DNA of 64,000 nt, from assembly GCA_035274425.1 (NCBI GenBank), contig DATEOC010000039.1, positions 62,001 to 126,000 of the forward strand, read 5' to 3'. Shown here one piece after another: positions 47,537 to 57,106 of this stretch (position 1 is its first letter; every line of letters begins with the position of its first letter). Position numbers and translations under genes: made by a program. This stretch comes from JADMIH01 sp035274425 (lineage in GTDB: Bacteria > Chloroflexota > Chloroflexia > QHBQ01 > JADMIH01). Under the pieces are notes generated by a model. The model saw nothing but the letters and a program-made list of their open reading frames with translations, was not told the origin of the DNA and did no database searches.

Positions 47537-50506
47537 ATGGATTTCACTGGCGAACCGCCTCAACAGCTTTTCGATGCCTTGCTGAGTGCCTTTCCTAAGA
47601 AGGAAGCTTTAGAGCAGATGGTATTCCTTGGGCTGGGTGAAAACCTTGCCACGTTCGCTAGTGGTAATCTCCGTAAGATGGTGCTTGATCTGATTCAATG
47701 GGCTGAAGCGCATGGCCGGTTGGAAGACTTGATTCGTGTAGCACATAGTAACAACCCGCAAAATCCCAAGTTGGCTGTATTCGTAACTACTCATTTCCCG
47801 GACTTTTATGCCAGCCAACTAGGCGCGAAGGCCGGTCAAGGAGTTCACCGCATAAAAATCCCGGATGATTACTATCGTAAGGTCATCCGCGAGTTTGAGG
47901 AATTGGATATTGCAGGGATTCGCGGTGAGGAGAGGATCGCCCTCAAGCTAAGCAAGGTATACGTCAAGCTACGCGTCATCCCCAGCGAGGATGAGCAAGG
48001 GCAGAATGGAAGTGAGACCAGAGAGCCAGGCCTCCTCGATATCCAGACTGCTTTGAGGGACTACCCGCAACTTGTAATTGTTGGCGATCCTGGGAGTGGT
48101 AAATCTACCTTCTTGAAGTTCATCGCGCTGATGATTAGCCGGGCAAAAGTAGAGAACGACTCTTCGCTGGCCGAAACTAACCTCAGCTTGCGGGAGCCGC
48201 TGCCAGTGCCAATTTTCATCTCGCTCTGGGAGCTCTCCGAGTATATCAAGCGTGTTGGGAAAACGGATAAGAATACGCTCACTAATTATATTAGAGAACT
48301 GTTCAATGATGATTTTGGCGTAGCCCTGTCCGCTTCTAATATCCAGACGATGCTACGAGACGGATCGTGCTGTATATTGCTTGACGGCCTTGATGAAGTG
48401 CCAACCGAGTCGGGCCGTAGCCTCATTAGCGACCTAGCTGAACGCTTTGTGGATGAATACAAGAATAACCGTTATGTAATTACTTCTCGTGTGCGGGGCT
48501 ATACAGGCGGAGCCGTGTTACGGAAGGGCTTCAGACGTTGTGATATTCGGAACTTTGATGATGATGACATCAGGGAGTTCGCTCAAAACTGGACCAGCTC
48601 GCTCCATAAAGAGGGAATTAATGCACAGAGGGAGTATGAAACCCTTATGAAAGCTGTGCTTGGGAATGAGCGCGTACACATGTTAGCAATCAATCCGCTG
48701 CTAATGACCGTAATCGCCATTGTGTATAACAACCTGAAACGATTGCCTGAGCGGCGTGTCGAGTTATACGATGAGTGTGTTAAGGTGCTACTTGGCAAGC
48801 GAAAAGAGAACCAGGGGCAGGGCATTACTACAGTTGAGGTATTTGATCCTGCCGCTGACGCGGAGCGTGAGTGGATGCGATACTGGAAAAGAACGCGGTT
48901 GGCTGAGATTGCGTTATCCATTATGTTGCAGGATGCAGAGGAGGAAATTACCAAACAAAGGATACTAGATATCCTGCTCAAGCCTTTCAGTGACCAGCCC
49001 GATTCAAAAACATGGGACCCACAATACAGGGCAGAACGTTTCCTCGATGAGCAAGAATCACGCAGTGGCCTGCTTGTGAGTCGCCGTTCTAGATCATACC
49101 GATTCGTACATCTCACCTTCCAGGAATACCTGGCTGCCTGGGCATTGTTCAAGCGTAACGACTATTGGTCAATAGTGCTACCCCATCTACGTGAGCCGAA
49201 ATGGTTTGAGACGCTACAATTGTTGGGTGACACGTTCGTCCAAGAAGGCGATGCTGAAGAGTTGAATACCTACATCGAAAACCTATTACAGCAGATGGGC
49301 GATACCATCACCAGTCGAGCGCCCATTGTTGCCCTGTGCGCCAATATTGTTCGAGACACAGAGGACATAACCCAGTTGAACAGGAGAGTCCGAAAATCCT
49401 ACGAGGCAGCACTACACAGCACCCTGGGAGCTTTTCGACCTGAGGCGAAAGTCCCTGAGAAAACGCAACTGGAAGTACTGGAAGCGCTGGCAGGATTGGG
49501 AAAGGTCGTCAAAGAGCACATAATCTCCGCAACCAAATCACAATACTGGAGCGTGCGCAACAGGGCCGTCGAACTACTGGCCCCATACTTATCGGACAAC
49601 GATCTCTTTCGTCTGACACACATCCTTAAGGATAATAGTAAAGTGACCATCAAGACTTACCTGCTCACACTGCAAGAGCGAAATGAAGAGCGTATGCTGC
49701 AATTACTGGATGGAGTAGATAAGCCTGCTCCCAAATTGCTGGAGGCTATACTCGACCTCCAATTAGTGCCTCGTATTCAGTCTGTTGATACGCTTCTAGC
49801 CTGGCTACAGGCTTCGTATAACGATGAGGCTTGTGCTATATATCTAAAGGAATTAATCAGTCGAGATGAAGGTAAGGTAAGGAGTGCTCTAAACGGCCCA
49901 CGATATTGGTCAATGGGAATTGTGGGGAGCGTCGTCTCACTTTCGCGCATGGATTTGTTTGATACAGAGGCTCTATTTTCAATGATCTATTATTGTGACT
50001 ATGGTCCTGGCATCTATCATAAGCGCTGGTATGGTGTGTTGCTCACGGAGCTGTACCGGCGCGATCGAAGTAGAGCTTTGTCATTAATAGAGAAATCAAC
50101 TCAAAGTGATTTTAGACCTAAAATAGGACCAAAGGATATCACTGAGATGCTCACGTCGGACTCAAATGTGTTGTTGCCTCGTTGGCTCAACGCAGCTATC
50201 AACGCTAGGGCTGTCGACCTATTAGAGCGATTTACAGACGAATCTATTATTAAAGCTTGGCAAGCGCTGCCAGAACTCTATGGTAAAGTGAGTGCATATG
50301 GTCCTTTCAGTCTCCGTCTTGATTCGCAAGACCAATTCTTTCCAAGCCTCAGATCTCAATATTATTCCCATTTAGACACGAACGCCAGGAGACGCTTTAT
50401 CGGTATCGCACAATCGATTATTGCGCAAGGTATGGGTGATGACAAAGCCCTGACCGCTGTAGGCGAGTGGCTCCAATGGGCACTTGAGGCTAAATGGGGT
50501 GGTTGA
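47537..50506 (+). CDS. EAD1-NACHT NTPase, bacterial NLR-like (candidate antiphage/conflict) protein
   Basis: 989 residues from ATG 47537 (AGAGG seven bases upstream; ATG 47483 lacks a signal). Residues 5-85 match Effector-Associated Domain 1, with LFDALLSAFPKKEALEQMVF, WAEAHGRLEDLIRVAHSNNP and NPKL. Residues about 175-560 are a NACHT STAND NTPase: Walker A GDPGSGKST (183-191), Walker B CILLDGLDEV (279-288), sensor NRYVITSRVRGY, and the C-terminal FVHLTFQEYLAAWAL. The rest (about 560-989) is helical and HEAT-like, the probable sensor arm. EAD1 domains are known to recruit partner effectors with the same domain; no such partner lies nearby. Base composition is lower than its neighbours: 28/60 and 24/60 G+C in lines counted here versus 40/60 in dnaN. 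This suggests horizontal transfer. Confidence 0.85.
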   Translation: MDFTGEPPQQLFDALLSAFPKKEALEQMVFLGLGENLATFASGNLRKMVLDLIQWAEAHGRLEDLIRVAHSNNPQNPKLAVFVTTHFPDFYASQLGAKAGQGVHRIKIPDDYYRKVIREFEELDIAGIRGEERIALKLSKVYVKLRVIPSEDEQGQNGSETREPGLLDIQTALRDYPQLVIVGDPGSGKSTFLKFIALMISRAKVENDSSLAETNLSLREPLPVPIFISLWELSEYIKRVGKTDKNTLTNYIRELFNDDFGVALSASNIQTMLRDGSCCILLDGLDEVPTESGRSLISDLAERFVDEYKNNRYVITSRVRGYTGGAVLRKGFRRCDIRNFDDDDIREFAQNWTSSLHKEGINAQREYETLMKAVLGNERVHMLAINPLLMTVIAIVYNNLKRLPERRVELYDECVKVLLGKRKENQGQGITTVEVFDPAADAEREWMRYWKRTRLAEIALSIMLQDAEEEITKQRILDILLKPFSDQPDSKTWDPQYRAERFLDEQESRSGLLVSRRSRSYRFVHLTFQEYLAAWALFKRNDYWSIVLPHLREPKWFETLQLLGDTFVQEGDAEELNTYIENLLQQMGDTITSRAPIVALCANIVRDTEDITQLNRRVRKSYEAALHSTLGAFRPEAKVPEKTQLEVLEALAGLGKVVKEHIISATKSQYWSVRNRAVELLAPYLSDNDLFRLTHILKDNSKVTIKTYLLTLQERNEERMLQLLDGVDKPAPKLLEAILDLQLVPRIQSVDTLLAWLQASYNDEACAIYLKELISRDEGKVRSALNGPRYWSMGIVGSVVSLSRMDLFDTEALFSMIYYCDYGPGIYHKRWYGVLLTELYRRDRSRALSLIEKSTQSDFRPKIGPKDITEMLTSDSNVLLPRWLNAAINARAVDLLERFTDESIIKAWQALPELYGKVSAYGPFSLRLDSQDQFFPSLRSQYYSHLDTNARRRFIGIAQSIIAQGMGDDKALTAVGEWLQWALEAKWGG

Positions 50507-50898
50507 ATTCTTCGCGTAACTCCAAATACTATCCAAGCCCGCTTACCACTCTTACGTTTCACCGACCACCACTCACCAACTACCAATCCCTACTTCATTT
50601 GTCGTATTTTTGCTGTATCTTCCTGCGTCAGTGCCTAAAAAAAGGTTGACTTGTGCGTGCTCTATCCGGTATTATTCGCCTTGCGCCTGTGCATGACACG
50701 GCGCGCTGCCCCATGCGGAAGCTATCACAGGATGTGTATATCCGACGCATGGATGTGGAAAAGTCTCACGGCAGCAATTATGGGCGCGGACAATATCACG
50801 AGCGGTCGGCTTAGACACTACGCTATAGCACTGTTCCGCCCCTGGGGAGCCTCTGGCTCTCCAGTCATGTTGACAAATAGAAGGAGGCGTAACAGTTC
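50507..50898. other. Leader of the M23 peptidase gene
   Basis: TTGACT (50646-50651), an 18-bp spacer and TATTAT (50670-50675) form a plausible promoter, giving a leader of about 215 nt. I looked for the c-di-AMP riboswitch often placed before LysM/peptidase genes but could not find its conserved words. A GGGAGCCTCTGGCTCTCC hairpin lies near 50848-50865. Confidence 0.45.
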
Positions 50899-53007
50899 AT
50901 GTCTCTAAAGCCGCCTTTGACAGGCACCGGCCCGGAGAACGACACAGCAGATCTTCCCTTCGGAGATAGTAGCAACAATAGCCACGACAGCTTAGATGGT
51001 GCAGCAACCGTTTGGCCCACCCGCCCTAACAAGGCTACCCGCCCAATCAAGACCAACGACCGGGCGAGCCAGGCGATAAATGACGCACAAGAGGGTCTAA
51101 GCTCACTCTTCCAGCCGCGAAGCAGCCAGAATGGCAACGCCAGCCATGACGACAGCCAGCCGCACATAATCTCCCCATCAGGGGCAACCCGCAACCACAC
51201 TCGCGGGCGCGTCGCCGGTCCAACCGCGACCCCTATCACGAAGCCCCACAGCACCGATTATCTCGCAGGTTATCTCGCAAGCCGGACGACAGACAACGGA
51301 CGTCAGACGACGGCGTTGGTAGTCGACTCTTACGAGGATTCCGATGAGATTCGCGATGTACCTCAGACTCGGCTTGGAATCGGGGTAGCGAAGGGCAAAG
51401 AGCAGCTACAGGTCATGCGCCAGCGCGCTAGCCTCCTGATCGCTCCTGGGGACGGTATTTCCGTTTCACCCGACGATAGCGCCGCGCTGCAAAGCTCGCG
51501 CAGGGCCGCCGCACGCTGGGTAACGCGCTATGCTACGCATATAGTCATCGTCCTGATTGTGGGACTGATGGTAGCGGTGGGCGGACTCACGGGGATGACC
51601 CAGGGCAGCAGCTCCGGTATGCTGTCGGCAGATAGCGACCTCGGCACGGACCATATCGAAGCCGACCATGAGCATGATGTAGTCGCAGGCAAGCCCGATC
51701 TCGATAGCTCAGAGTTCGAGATAACGCTGCCTCGCACCGAGCTAAACGGTATCAATACCTCTACCGGCCCTGACACTGGCGGCCAGGTTGAGGCTGTTTC
51801 GAGCGCGACGGTCAGCAAGTACACCATCGTCGCGGGCGACACCATAGCGTCGGTTGCCAAAGCGTTCAAGGTTATGCCTGAGACGATCATGGGGTCCAAC
51901 GGTATCTACGACTCGGCCCAAGACCTGACCGCAGGCGAGACGCTCAACATCCCTCCCGTAGATGGCATGTATTACGTCCCCGCCGAGGGTGATACCCTTG
52001 AGGGTATAGCCCAGCGCTTTGGGGTCCACCCTGAAGTAATAGCGTCCTATGCGCCTAACAACATCGCGGCGGGCGGGGTCAAGACAGGCCAGGCAATAGT
52101 GGTGCCCGGCGGGATGATGCCCCCACGCGACGTGACACTGATTTACACCGTCAACCCCGGCGACACCCTCAGGGATATAGCCGCACGCTTCGGTGTGGAC
52201 GTGCCGACGATGATAAACAGTAACGATATCCCCGACCCGGACAGCCTGCAAATCGGCTCCGAGCTACGCGTCTTGCCCGTAGCGGGGATCGAGTACAAGG
52301 TAAAGAAGGGCGACACGCTGAGGACTATAGCCGAGCGAACGGGCGTCTCCCCTCAGACGATTATCGACTACTCGCCCAACCGCCTCGCGCTGGACAGCGT
52401 GCTGCAAATAGACCAGGTGATGCTGGTGCCAGGCGGCAGGCCGGAGCGCATACCGGAGGTTGTAGTCGCGGTGAAGCAAAAGCCTGCGACCAACAATGTC
52501 GCCGGTGGCTCCAAGCCCGCATCGTCGCAGAAAGTAAAGCCAAAGGTTGAGGTCAAGGCTGCCGCCAAACCAGTGGCCAAGCAGCCCGCCAAGGCGGTAG
52601 CCAAGCCGGTGTCCAATAAGCCGAAGGTGGCTACAGGGCGCATGGTATGGCCTGTTCAGGGGAGGATTACCCAGTACTTCAGCGGTAGGCACAATGGCCT
52701 TGACATCGCTATCGCGGCGGGCACGCCTATCCACGCCGCCGACGCCGGTAAGATCATCTGGTCCGGCTGGCGCACGGACGGCCTCGGATATTGCGTGATG
52801 ATAGACCACGGCAACGGCCTGACGACGATATACGGCCACATGATCCGCCAGCCACCCGTGCGCGTCGGCCAGTACGTCGACAGGGGGCAGGTCATCGGGA
52901 ATATCGGCTCTACGGGGCGCTCTACCGGGCCGCACGTACACTTCATGGTGAAGGTGGGGTCGGGGCGTAATTACCGCAATCCACTTTCCTACCTCGGCGG
53001 TAGATAG
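50899..53007 (+). CDS. Membrane-anchored LysM x4 / M23 peptidase
   Basis: 702 residues. A long, disordered cytoplasmic N-terminus (1-210) precedes one membrane helix (about 213-233). Four LysM domains follow (about 308-351, 355-401, 409-453, 457-502), each with a YTVxxGDT start. After a Lys/Pro/Ala linker comes an M23 endopeptidase domain (about 585-690): H598 and D602 in HNGLDIA, H679 and H681 in HVHF. It probably cleaves peptidoglycan cross-links and acts in wall remodelling. The cytoplasmic segment includes RTTDNGRQTTA, encoded by a 7-bp-repeat patch (51279-51315). GGAGG lies about ten bases upstream of the start. Confidence 0.88.
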   Translation: MSLKPPLTGTGPENDTADLPFGDSSNNSHDSLDGAATVWPTRPNKATRPIKTNDRASQAINDAQEGLSSLFQPRSSQNGNASHDDSQPHIISPSGATRNHTRGRVAGPTATPITKPHSTDYLAGYLASRTTDNGRQTTALVVDSYEDSDEIRDVPQTRLGIGVAKGKEQLQVMRQRASLLIAPGDGISVSPDDSAALQSSRRAAARWVTRYATHIVIVLIVGLMVAVGGLTGMTQGSSSGMLSADSDLGTDHIEADHEHDVVAGKPDLDSSEFEITLPRTELNGINTSTGPDTGGQVEAVSSATVSKYTIVAGDTIASVAKAFKVMPETIMGSNGIYDSAQDLTAGETLNIPPVDGMYYVPAEGDTLEGIAQRFGVHPEVIASYAPNNIAAGGVKTGQAIVVPGGMMPPRDVTLIYTVNPGDTLRDIAARFGVDVPTMINSNDIPDPDSLQIGSELRVLPVAGIEYKVKKGDTLRTIAERTGVSPQTIIDYSPNRLALDSVLQIDQVMLVPGGRPERIPEVVVAVKQKPATNNVAGGSKPASSQKVKPKVEVKAAAKPVAKQPAKAVAKPVSNKPKVATGRMVWPVQGRITQYFSGRHNGLDIAIAAGTPIHAADAGKIIWSGWRTDGLGYCVMIDHGNGLTTIYGHMIRQPPVRVGQYVDRGQVIGNIGSTGRSTGPHVHFMVKVGSGRNYRNPLSYLGGR

Positions 53008-53017
53008 GCATAGATAA

Positions 53018-53062
53018 GTAATAAAAGAGGCGGGGCGTTCGTCGCCCCGCCTCTTTTATTAC
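53018..53062. terminator. Perfect 20-bp-arm palindrome, probable terminator
   Basis: GTAATAAAAGAGGCGGGGCG pairs exactly with its complement around TTCGT. GC core, then T4 on the right and A4 on the left. Confidence 0.8.
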
Positions 53063-53244
53063 CAAAACTACTAGGTACGCCTGGTACTAATGGGACTTAC
53101 GGCGCGCTGTGCTACAGGGTAAACTTTATGGTAGTCATATTGCGCCTTATGGGCGGTCGAAGTATCTATCGAATCGGTCCCGAAATATGCCCTGCATTGT
53201 ACGTTATAGGCGGGGACGAAAGCGTTGAAAGGTGGAGGTAGTTA

Positions 53245-56142
53245 GTGGGGCGTCAGACGCGTTTCCCTACGCTGAGCAAGTCTCAAGCTCAAGCATCCAA
53301 ACAAGAAAAGTTACCAGGCGGAGCTAAGCTATTTCCTTATGCTCCGGGCCTCCCTACCCTGCAACTTACGGCAGAGGCGCTCCTGGATGCGCAGAATAAC
53401 ATCCTTGAGATGATTGCCACCGGCGTGCCTCTGAGCGACGTGCTCGACACGCTGGCGCGCTTTATGGAAGAGCAGGCCCCCGGTACGTTATGCTCGATAT
53501 TCCTCCTGGAGAGGGACGGCAAGACGTTGAAGGGGAGTGCAGCCCCGAGTCTCCCTGAGAGTTACAACCGTGCAGCAGCGCGCGTGCCCGTTGGCCCCAG
53601 TGCAGGCTCATGTGGCACAGCGGCGTATCGTGGCGAGAGGGTGATAGTTACCGATATAGCCCATGACCCGCTGTGGTCCGGTTTTAGCGACCTGGCACTG
53701 GCGCATGGCCTACGCGCGTGCTGGTCCACCCCTATCTTTTCGCCCAAAGGGAGCCTGCTCGGCACCTTCGCGGTGTACTATCGAGAAGCCCGCTCGCCAG
53801 GCCCAGATGATCTCGCTCTAATGGAAGTGGCTACCCACCTCGCGGGCATAGCCATCGAGCGGCAGCGTGTGGAAGAGGAGTTGCGCCGCCATAACGAGGA
53901 GCTTGCCGCCCTACACGAAACGACGCTGGCGCTCATCAACCGCCTCGACTCTGACAACCTGCTTGAATCGCTCGTAGCGAAGGCCGCCGCGCTCCTCGAT
54001 ACCCCGCATGGCTACATGTACGTGGTTGAGCCAGGTATCGGACGTATGGCTATACTAGCGGGCACCGGCCTCTTCGCCCACAGGATAGGCGACCGGATGC
54101 ATTACGGTGAAGGCCTGGCAGGGCGGGTTTGGGCCACCGGAGCACCCCTGGCAGTCGCGGATTACAGTACGTGGGCAGGCAAGCGTCCCAACTTCGAGGA
54201 ACTGCGCGCCGTGGTAGGGATACCGTTGCGGGTGGGCGATGAGATCGTTGGCGTGCTCGGATTGGCTTACCCGCCGGACGGGCGCACATTCGGACCTGAC
54301 GAAGTAGCATTTTTGTCCCGTTTCGGCCAGCTTGCTTCTCTCTCGCTGGGGAACGCGCGCCTCTATGCCGAGATCCAGCGAGAGTTGGCCGTGCGCAAAC
54401 GGGCCGAGGAGGCATTGCGCGTATCGGAGCGCCGCTATCGCCAGCTCTTCGAGCGCAATTTAGCGGGGGTGTACCGCAGCACTCCTGATGGGCGCATTCT
54501 CGATTGCAATGACGCGCTCGTCAAGATACTGGGCTGCGATTCGCGAGAAGACCTCATGGGGCGGCTCGCCTCGGAGTTCTATTGGAACGCCGAGGACCGC
54601 AAAGACCTGCTTACGGACTTGCGCCAGCAGCACAGCCTGACCAACTCCGAGATACGCCTCAAGCGCAAGGATGGCAGGCCGGTTTGGGTGCTCGACAGCG
54701 CCACCCTTATCGCGAGTGGAAACAGTGGTGAGAGTCCCGGGGTGATGGAAGGGACCATAATAGACATCACCGAGCGGAAGCTGCTGGAAGAGCAGCTGCT
54801 GCACCAGGCTTTCCACGACCCCCTTACCAACCTGCCAAACCGCTCTCTTTTCATGGACCGGCTTGAGCACGCGCTGGCGCGGGCGAGCCGTATATCTAGC
54901 TCGGTGGCCGTGCTCTTCCTTGACCTGGACGAGTTCAAGGTAATAAACGATAGCCTGGGGCACAAGGTGGGCGACCAACTCCTCATTGCGGTGGGGAGGC
55001 GCATCGAGTTGTGCATACGCGCCGGAGATACGGTGGCCCGCCTGGGCGGGGATGAGTTCACGGTATTGCTTGAAGAGGTGGAGAGCGTGCGCGAGGTTGC
55101 TGAAACGGCGGAGCGTATAGCGAGCCAGCTGCAACGGCCATTCAACATCGAGGGGCAGGACCTCTTCATTACGACCAGCGTGGGTATCGCCCTGAGCGGT
55201 CCCGACCATGGCCAGCCCACCGACCTGCTGCGTAACGCAGATATTGCCATGTACGAGGCGAAGAAGGGTGGCAAGTCGCGCTACGCGGTCTTCGAGCCTG
55301 GGATGAACTCGCGCCTGTGGGAGCGCATGCAGACCGAGACTGAGCTGCGCCGCGCCCTGGAGCATAACGAGTTCACGGTCTACTACCAGCCGATAATCGA
55401 GCTGGAGACGGGGCGAGTACTGGAGCTTGAGGCGCTCGTGCGCTGGCAGCACCCGACCAGGGGGTTAGTGTTGCCCTCGGAATTCATACCGGTGGCCGAG
55501 GAGAGCGGGCTTATCCTGCCGCTCGGCCAATGGGTCTTGCGCGAGGCCTGCCGCGATATACGCGCATGGCAGATGCAGAGTTGCGATGCGACCCCGCTCC
55601 TTTTGAGCGTGAACTTATCACCGAGGCAATTTCGCCACCCCAGGCTCCTGGAAGACATAGTGACGAGCCTGGAGGAGACCGGCCTGGACCCCTGCCACTT
55701 GAAGCTGGAGATTACCGAGAGCGTGGCGCTCGACAACACCGAGGCGACCATAGAGACGCTCAGAGAGTTGCGGAGGCTCGGTATCCACATCGCTATAGAC
55801 GATTTCGGCATGGGATACTCCGCCCTGGGCTACCTGAAGCGTTACCCGGTGGACACACTCAAGCTGGACCGCTCCTTCGTAGACGGTATGGGGCACGACA
55901 TCGAGGATACTGCCATCGTAAACGCGGTCATAGCGTTCGCTAAGACGTTGAGCTTGAGCGTCACCGCCGAGGGGATCGAGACGGTAGAGCAATTGACGCA
56001 GCTTCAAAGTCTCGGCTGTGATAGGGGCCAGGGGTATTACTTCGCCCGACCGATGACCGCCGAGGCCGTTACTGCACTCATCGCCACCGACAACAATTGG
56101 GGCACGGAGCAGTGGTGCATCCTGCCGGAGCGGTGTGTCTGA
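53245..56142 (+). CDS. GAF-GAF-PAS-GGDEF-EAL cyclic-di-GMP regulator
   Basis: 965 residues, soluble. GAF1 (about 50-205), GAF2 (about 236-375), PAS/PAC (about 395-510), GGDEF (about 520-690, catalytic GGDEF at 601-605) and EAL (about 705-955, with EALVRWQHP at 729-737 and DDFGMGY). Both the cyclase and phosphodiesterase motifs are intact, so it may do both or be switched between them. It controls cyclic-di-GMP, usually surface attachment or motility; the sensed signal is unknown. GTG 53245 with GGAGG seven bases upstream. Confidence 0.93.
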   Translation: MGRQTRFPTLSKSQAQASKQEKLPGGAKLFPYAPGLPTLQLTAEALLDAQNNILEMIATGVPLSDVLDTLARFMEEQAPGTLCSIFLLERDGKTLKGSAAPSLPESYNRAAARVPVGPSAGSCGTAAYRGERVIVTDIAHDPLWSGFSDLALAHGLRACWSTPIFSPKGSLLGTFAVYYREARSPGPDDLALMEVATHLAGIAIERQRVEEELRRHNEELAALHETTLALINRLDSDNLLESLVAKAAALLDTPHGYMYVVEPGIGRMAILAGTGLFAHRIGDRMHYGEGLAGRVWATGAPLAVADYSTWAGKRPNFEELRAVVGIPLRVGDEIVGVLGLAYPPDGRTFGPDEVAFLSRFGQLASLSLGNARLYAEIQRELAVRKRAEEALRVSERRYRQLFERNLAGVYRSTPDGRILDCNDALVKILGCDSREDLMGRLASEFYWNAEDRKDLLTDLRQQHSLTNSEIRLKRKDGRPVWVLDSATLIASGNSGESPGVMEGTIIDITERKLLEEQLLHQAFHDPLTNLPNRSLFMDRLEHALARASRISSSVAVLFLDLDEFKVINDSLGHKVGDQLLIAVGRRIELCIRAGDTVARLGGDEFTVLLEEVESVREVAETAERIASQLQRPFNIEGQDLFITTSVGIALSGPDHGQPTDLLRNADIAMYEAKKGGKSRYAVFEPGMNSRLWERMQTETELRRALEHNEFTVYYQPIIELETGRVLELEALVRWQHPTRGLVLPSEFIPVAEESGLILPLGQWVLREACRDIRAWQMQSCDATPLLLSVNLSPRQFRHPRLLEDIVTSLEETGLDPCHLKLEITESVALDNTEATIETLRELRRLGIHIAIDDFGMGYSALGYLKRYPVDTLKLDRSFVDGMGHDIEDTAIVNAVIAFAKTLSLSVTAEGIETVEQLTQLQSLGCDRGQGYYFARPMTAEAVTALIATDNNWGTEQWCILPERCV

Positions 56143-56254
56143 ACTACCTAACAGCGCCCTTATTCCTCCCCGTATAGTAGTGTGACTCGGTGATCGACAT
56201 CCCATGCCCGGTAAGGTGTATATAGCGTATGTATGGGTCAGGAATGGAAGAATT

Positions 56255-57106
56255 ATGGCCAAGCGTATATATCATGTGACGTTGGCGTTGGTGGGTCTTG
56301 TCCTGGTTGGCTTTCTACAGCCCTTCCAGTACCGACAGAGTTACGCGCAACCAACCTGCCAGACATTCAAGGAGACAGGTAAGAGTGCTTGCGGCTACTA
56401 CCTTGAATATTGGCTGAAGAATGGCAGGCTCGCACAGCAGGGCTATCCTATTTCCGAGCCGTTCAATGAGATCTCTGAGACGAATGGCAAGAGCTACGCC
56501 GTACAATACTTCGAGCGGGCAGTTTTCGAGCTTCATCCAGAGAACGCACCGCCTTATAACATCCTGCTATCGTTGCTTGGCACCTTTGAGTACCAGAGAA
56601 AGCACCCAACGGGAGCGCCTGGCCAGCAGCCTAACAATGCCACAGGCTCAGTAATATTCAAGGAGACTGGAAAGCGCCTCGGCGGAAGGTTCCTTGAATA
56701 TTGGAATGCCAACGGTAAGCTGCCCCAGCAGGGCTATCCCATCTCAGATGAGTTTATGGAAAAGAGTGACCTGGATGGGAAGACTTATCGCGTCCAGTAC
56801 TTCGAGCGCGCCGTATTTGAGATGCACCCTGAGAACAAGCCACCCTTTGATGTGCTCCTCTCGCAATTAGGTACTTTTCATCATCGAGCAAAGTATGGAG
56901 CAATCAGCATTCCCCCTACCCCAACGCAGAGTAGTGGGGGTGTTTGTGGCACTCCATACGATCCCTTCGGCGAGGACCGTGACTGCTCCGACTTTGCTAC
57001 TCACGAGCAGGCACAGTGCTTCTTTTTAGCAGCCGGTGGCCCAGCTACTGACCGGCACAGGCTTGACGGCGATGGTGACGGAGAAGCCTGTGAGGATTTA
57101 CCCTAG
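56255..57106 (+). CDS. Secreted surface-module protein with Excalibur domain
   Basis: 283 residues. ATG 56255 begins a signal peptide (MAKRIYHVTLALVGLVLVGF), with GGAAG upstream. Two QYFERAVFE modules occupy about residues 38-215. A Pro/Ser linker leads to an Excalibur calcium-binding domain with GEDRDCSDFATHEQAQCFFL and DGDGDGEACE, the known DxDxDGxxCE loop. Here the module pair is the main part of the protein, without an enzyme. The Excalibur domain is otherwise found in secreted and wall-associated proteins. Confidence 0.85.
   Translation: MAKRIYHVTLALVGLVLVGFLQPFQYRQSYAQPTCQTFKETGKSACGYYLEYWLKNGRLAQQGYPISEPFNEISETNGKSYAVQYFERAVFELHPENAPPYNILLSLLGTFEYQRKHPTGAPGQQPNNATGSVIFKETGKRLGGRFLEYWNANGKLPQQGYPISDEFMEKSDLDGKTYRVQYFERAVFEMHPENKPPFDVLLSQLGTFHHRAKYGAISIPPTPTQSSGGVCGTPYDPFGEDRDCSDFATHEQAQCFFLAAGGPATDRHRLDGDGDGEACEDLP

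Noticed and set aside
50507..50898. Cyclic-di-AMP (ydaO-type) riboswitch before the LysM/M23 gene
   Set aside because: The gene context is right, but I could not find the conserved core words of that riboswitch in the leader.
50651..50908. 85-codon open frame overlapping the start of the M23 gene
   Set aside because: No Shine-Dalgarno sequence, begins within the predicted promoter, and overlaps the ribosome-binding site of the real gene.
54460..55452. 330-codon reverse open frame inside the GGDEF-EAL gene
   Set aside because: The forward frame has complete, recognisable domains; the reverse frame is its shadow in GC-rich sequence.
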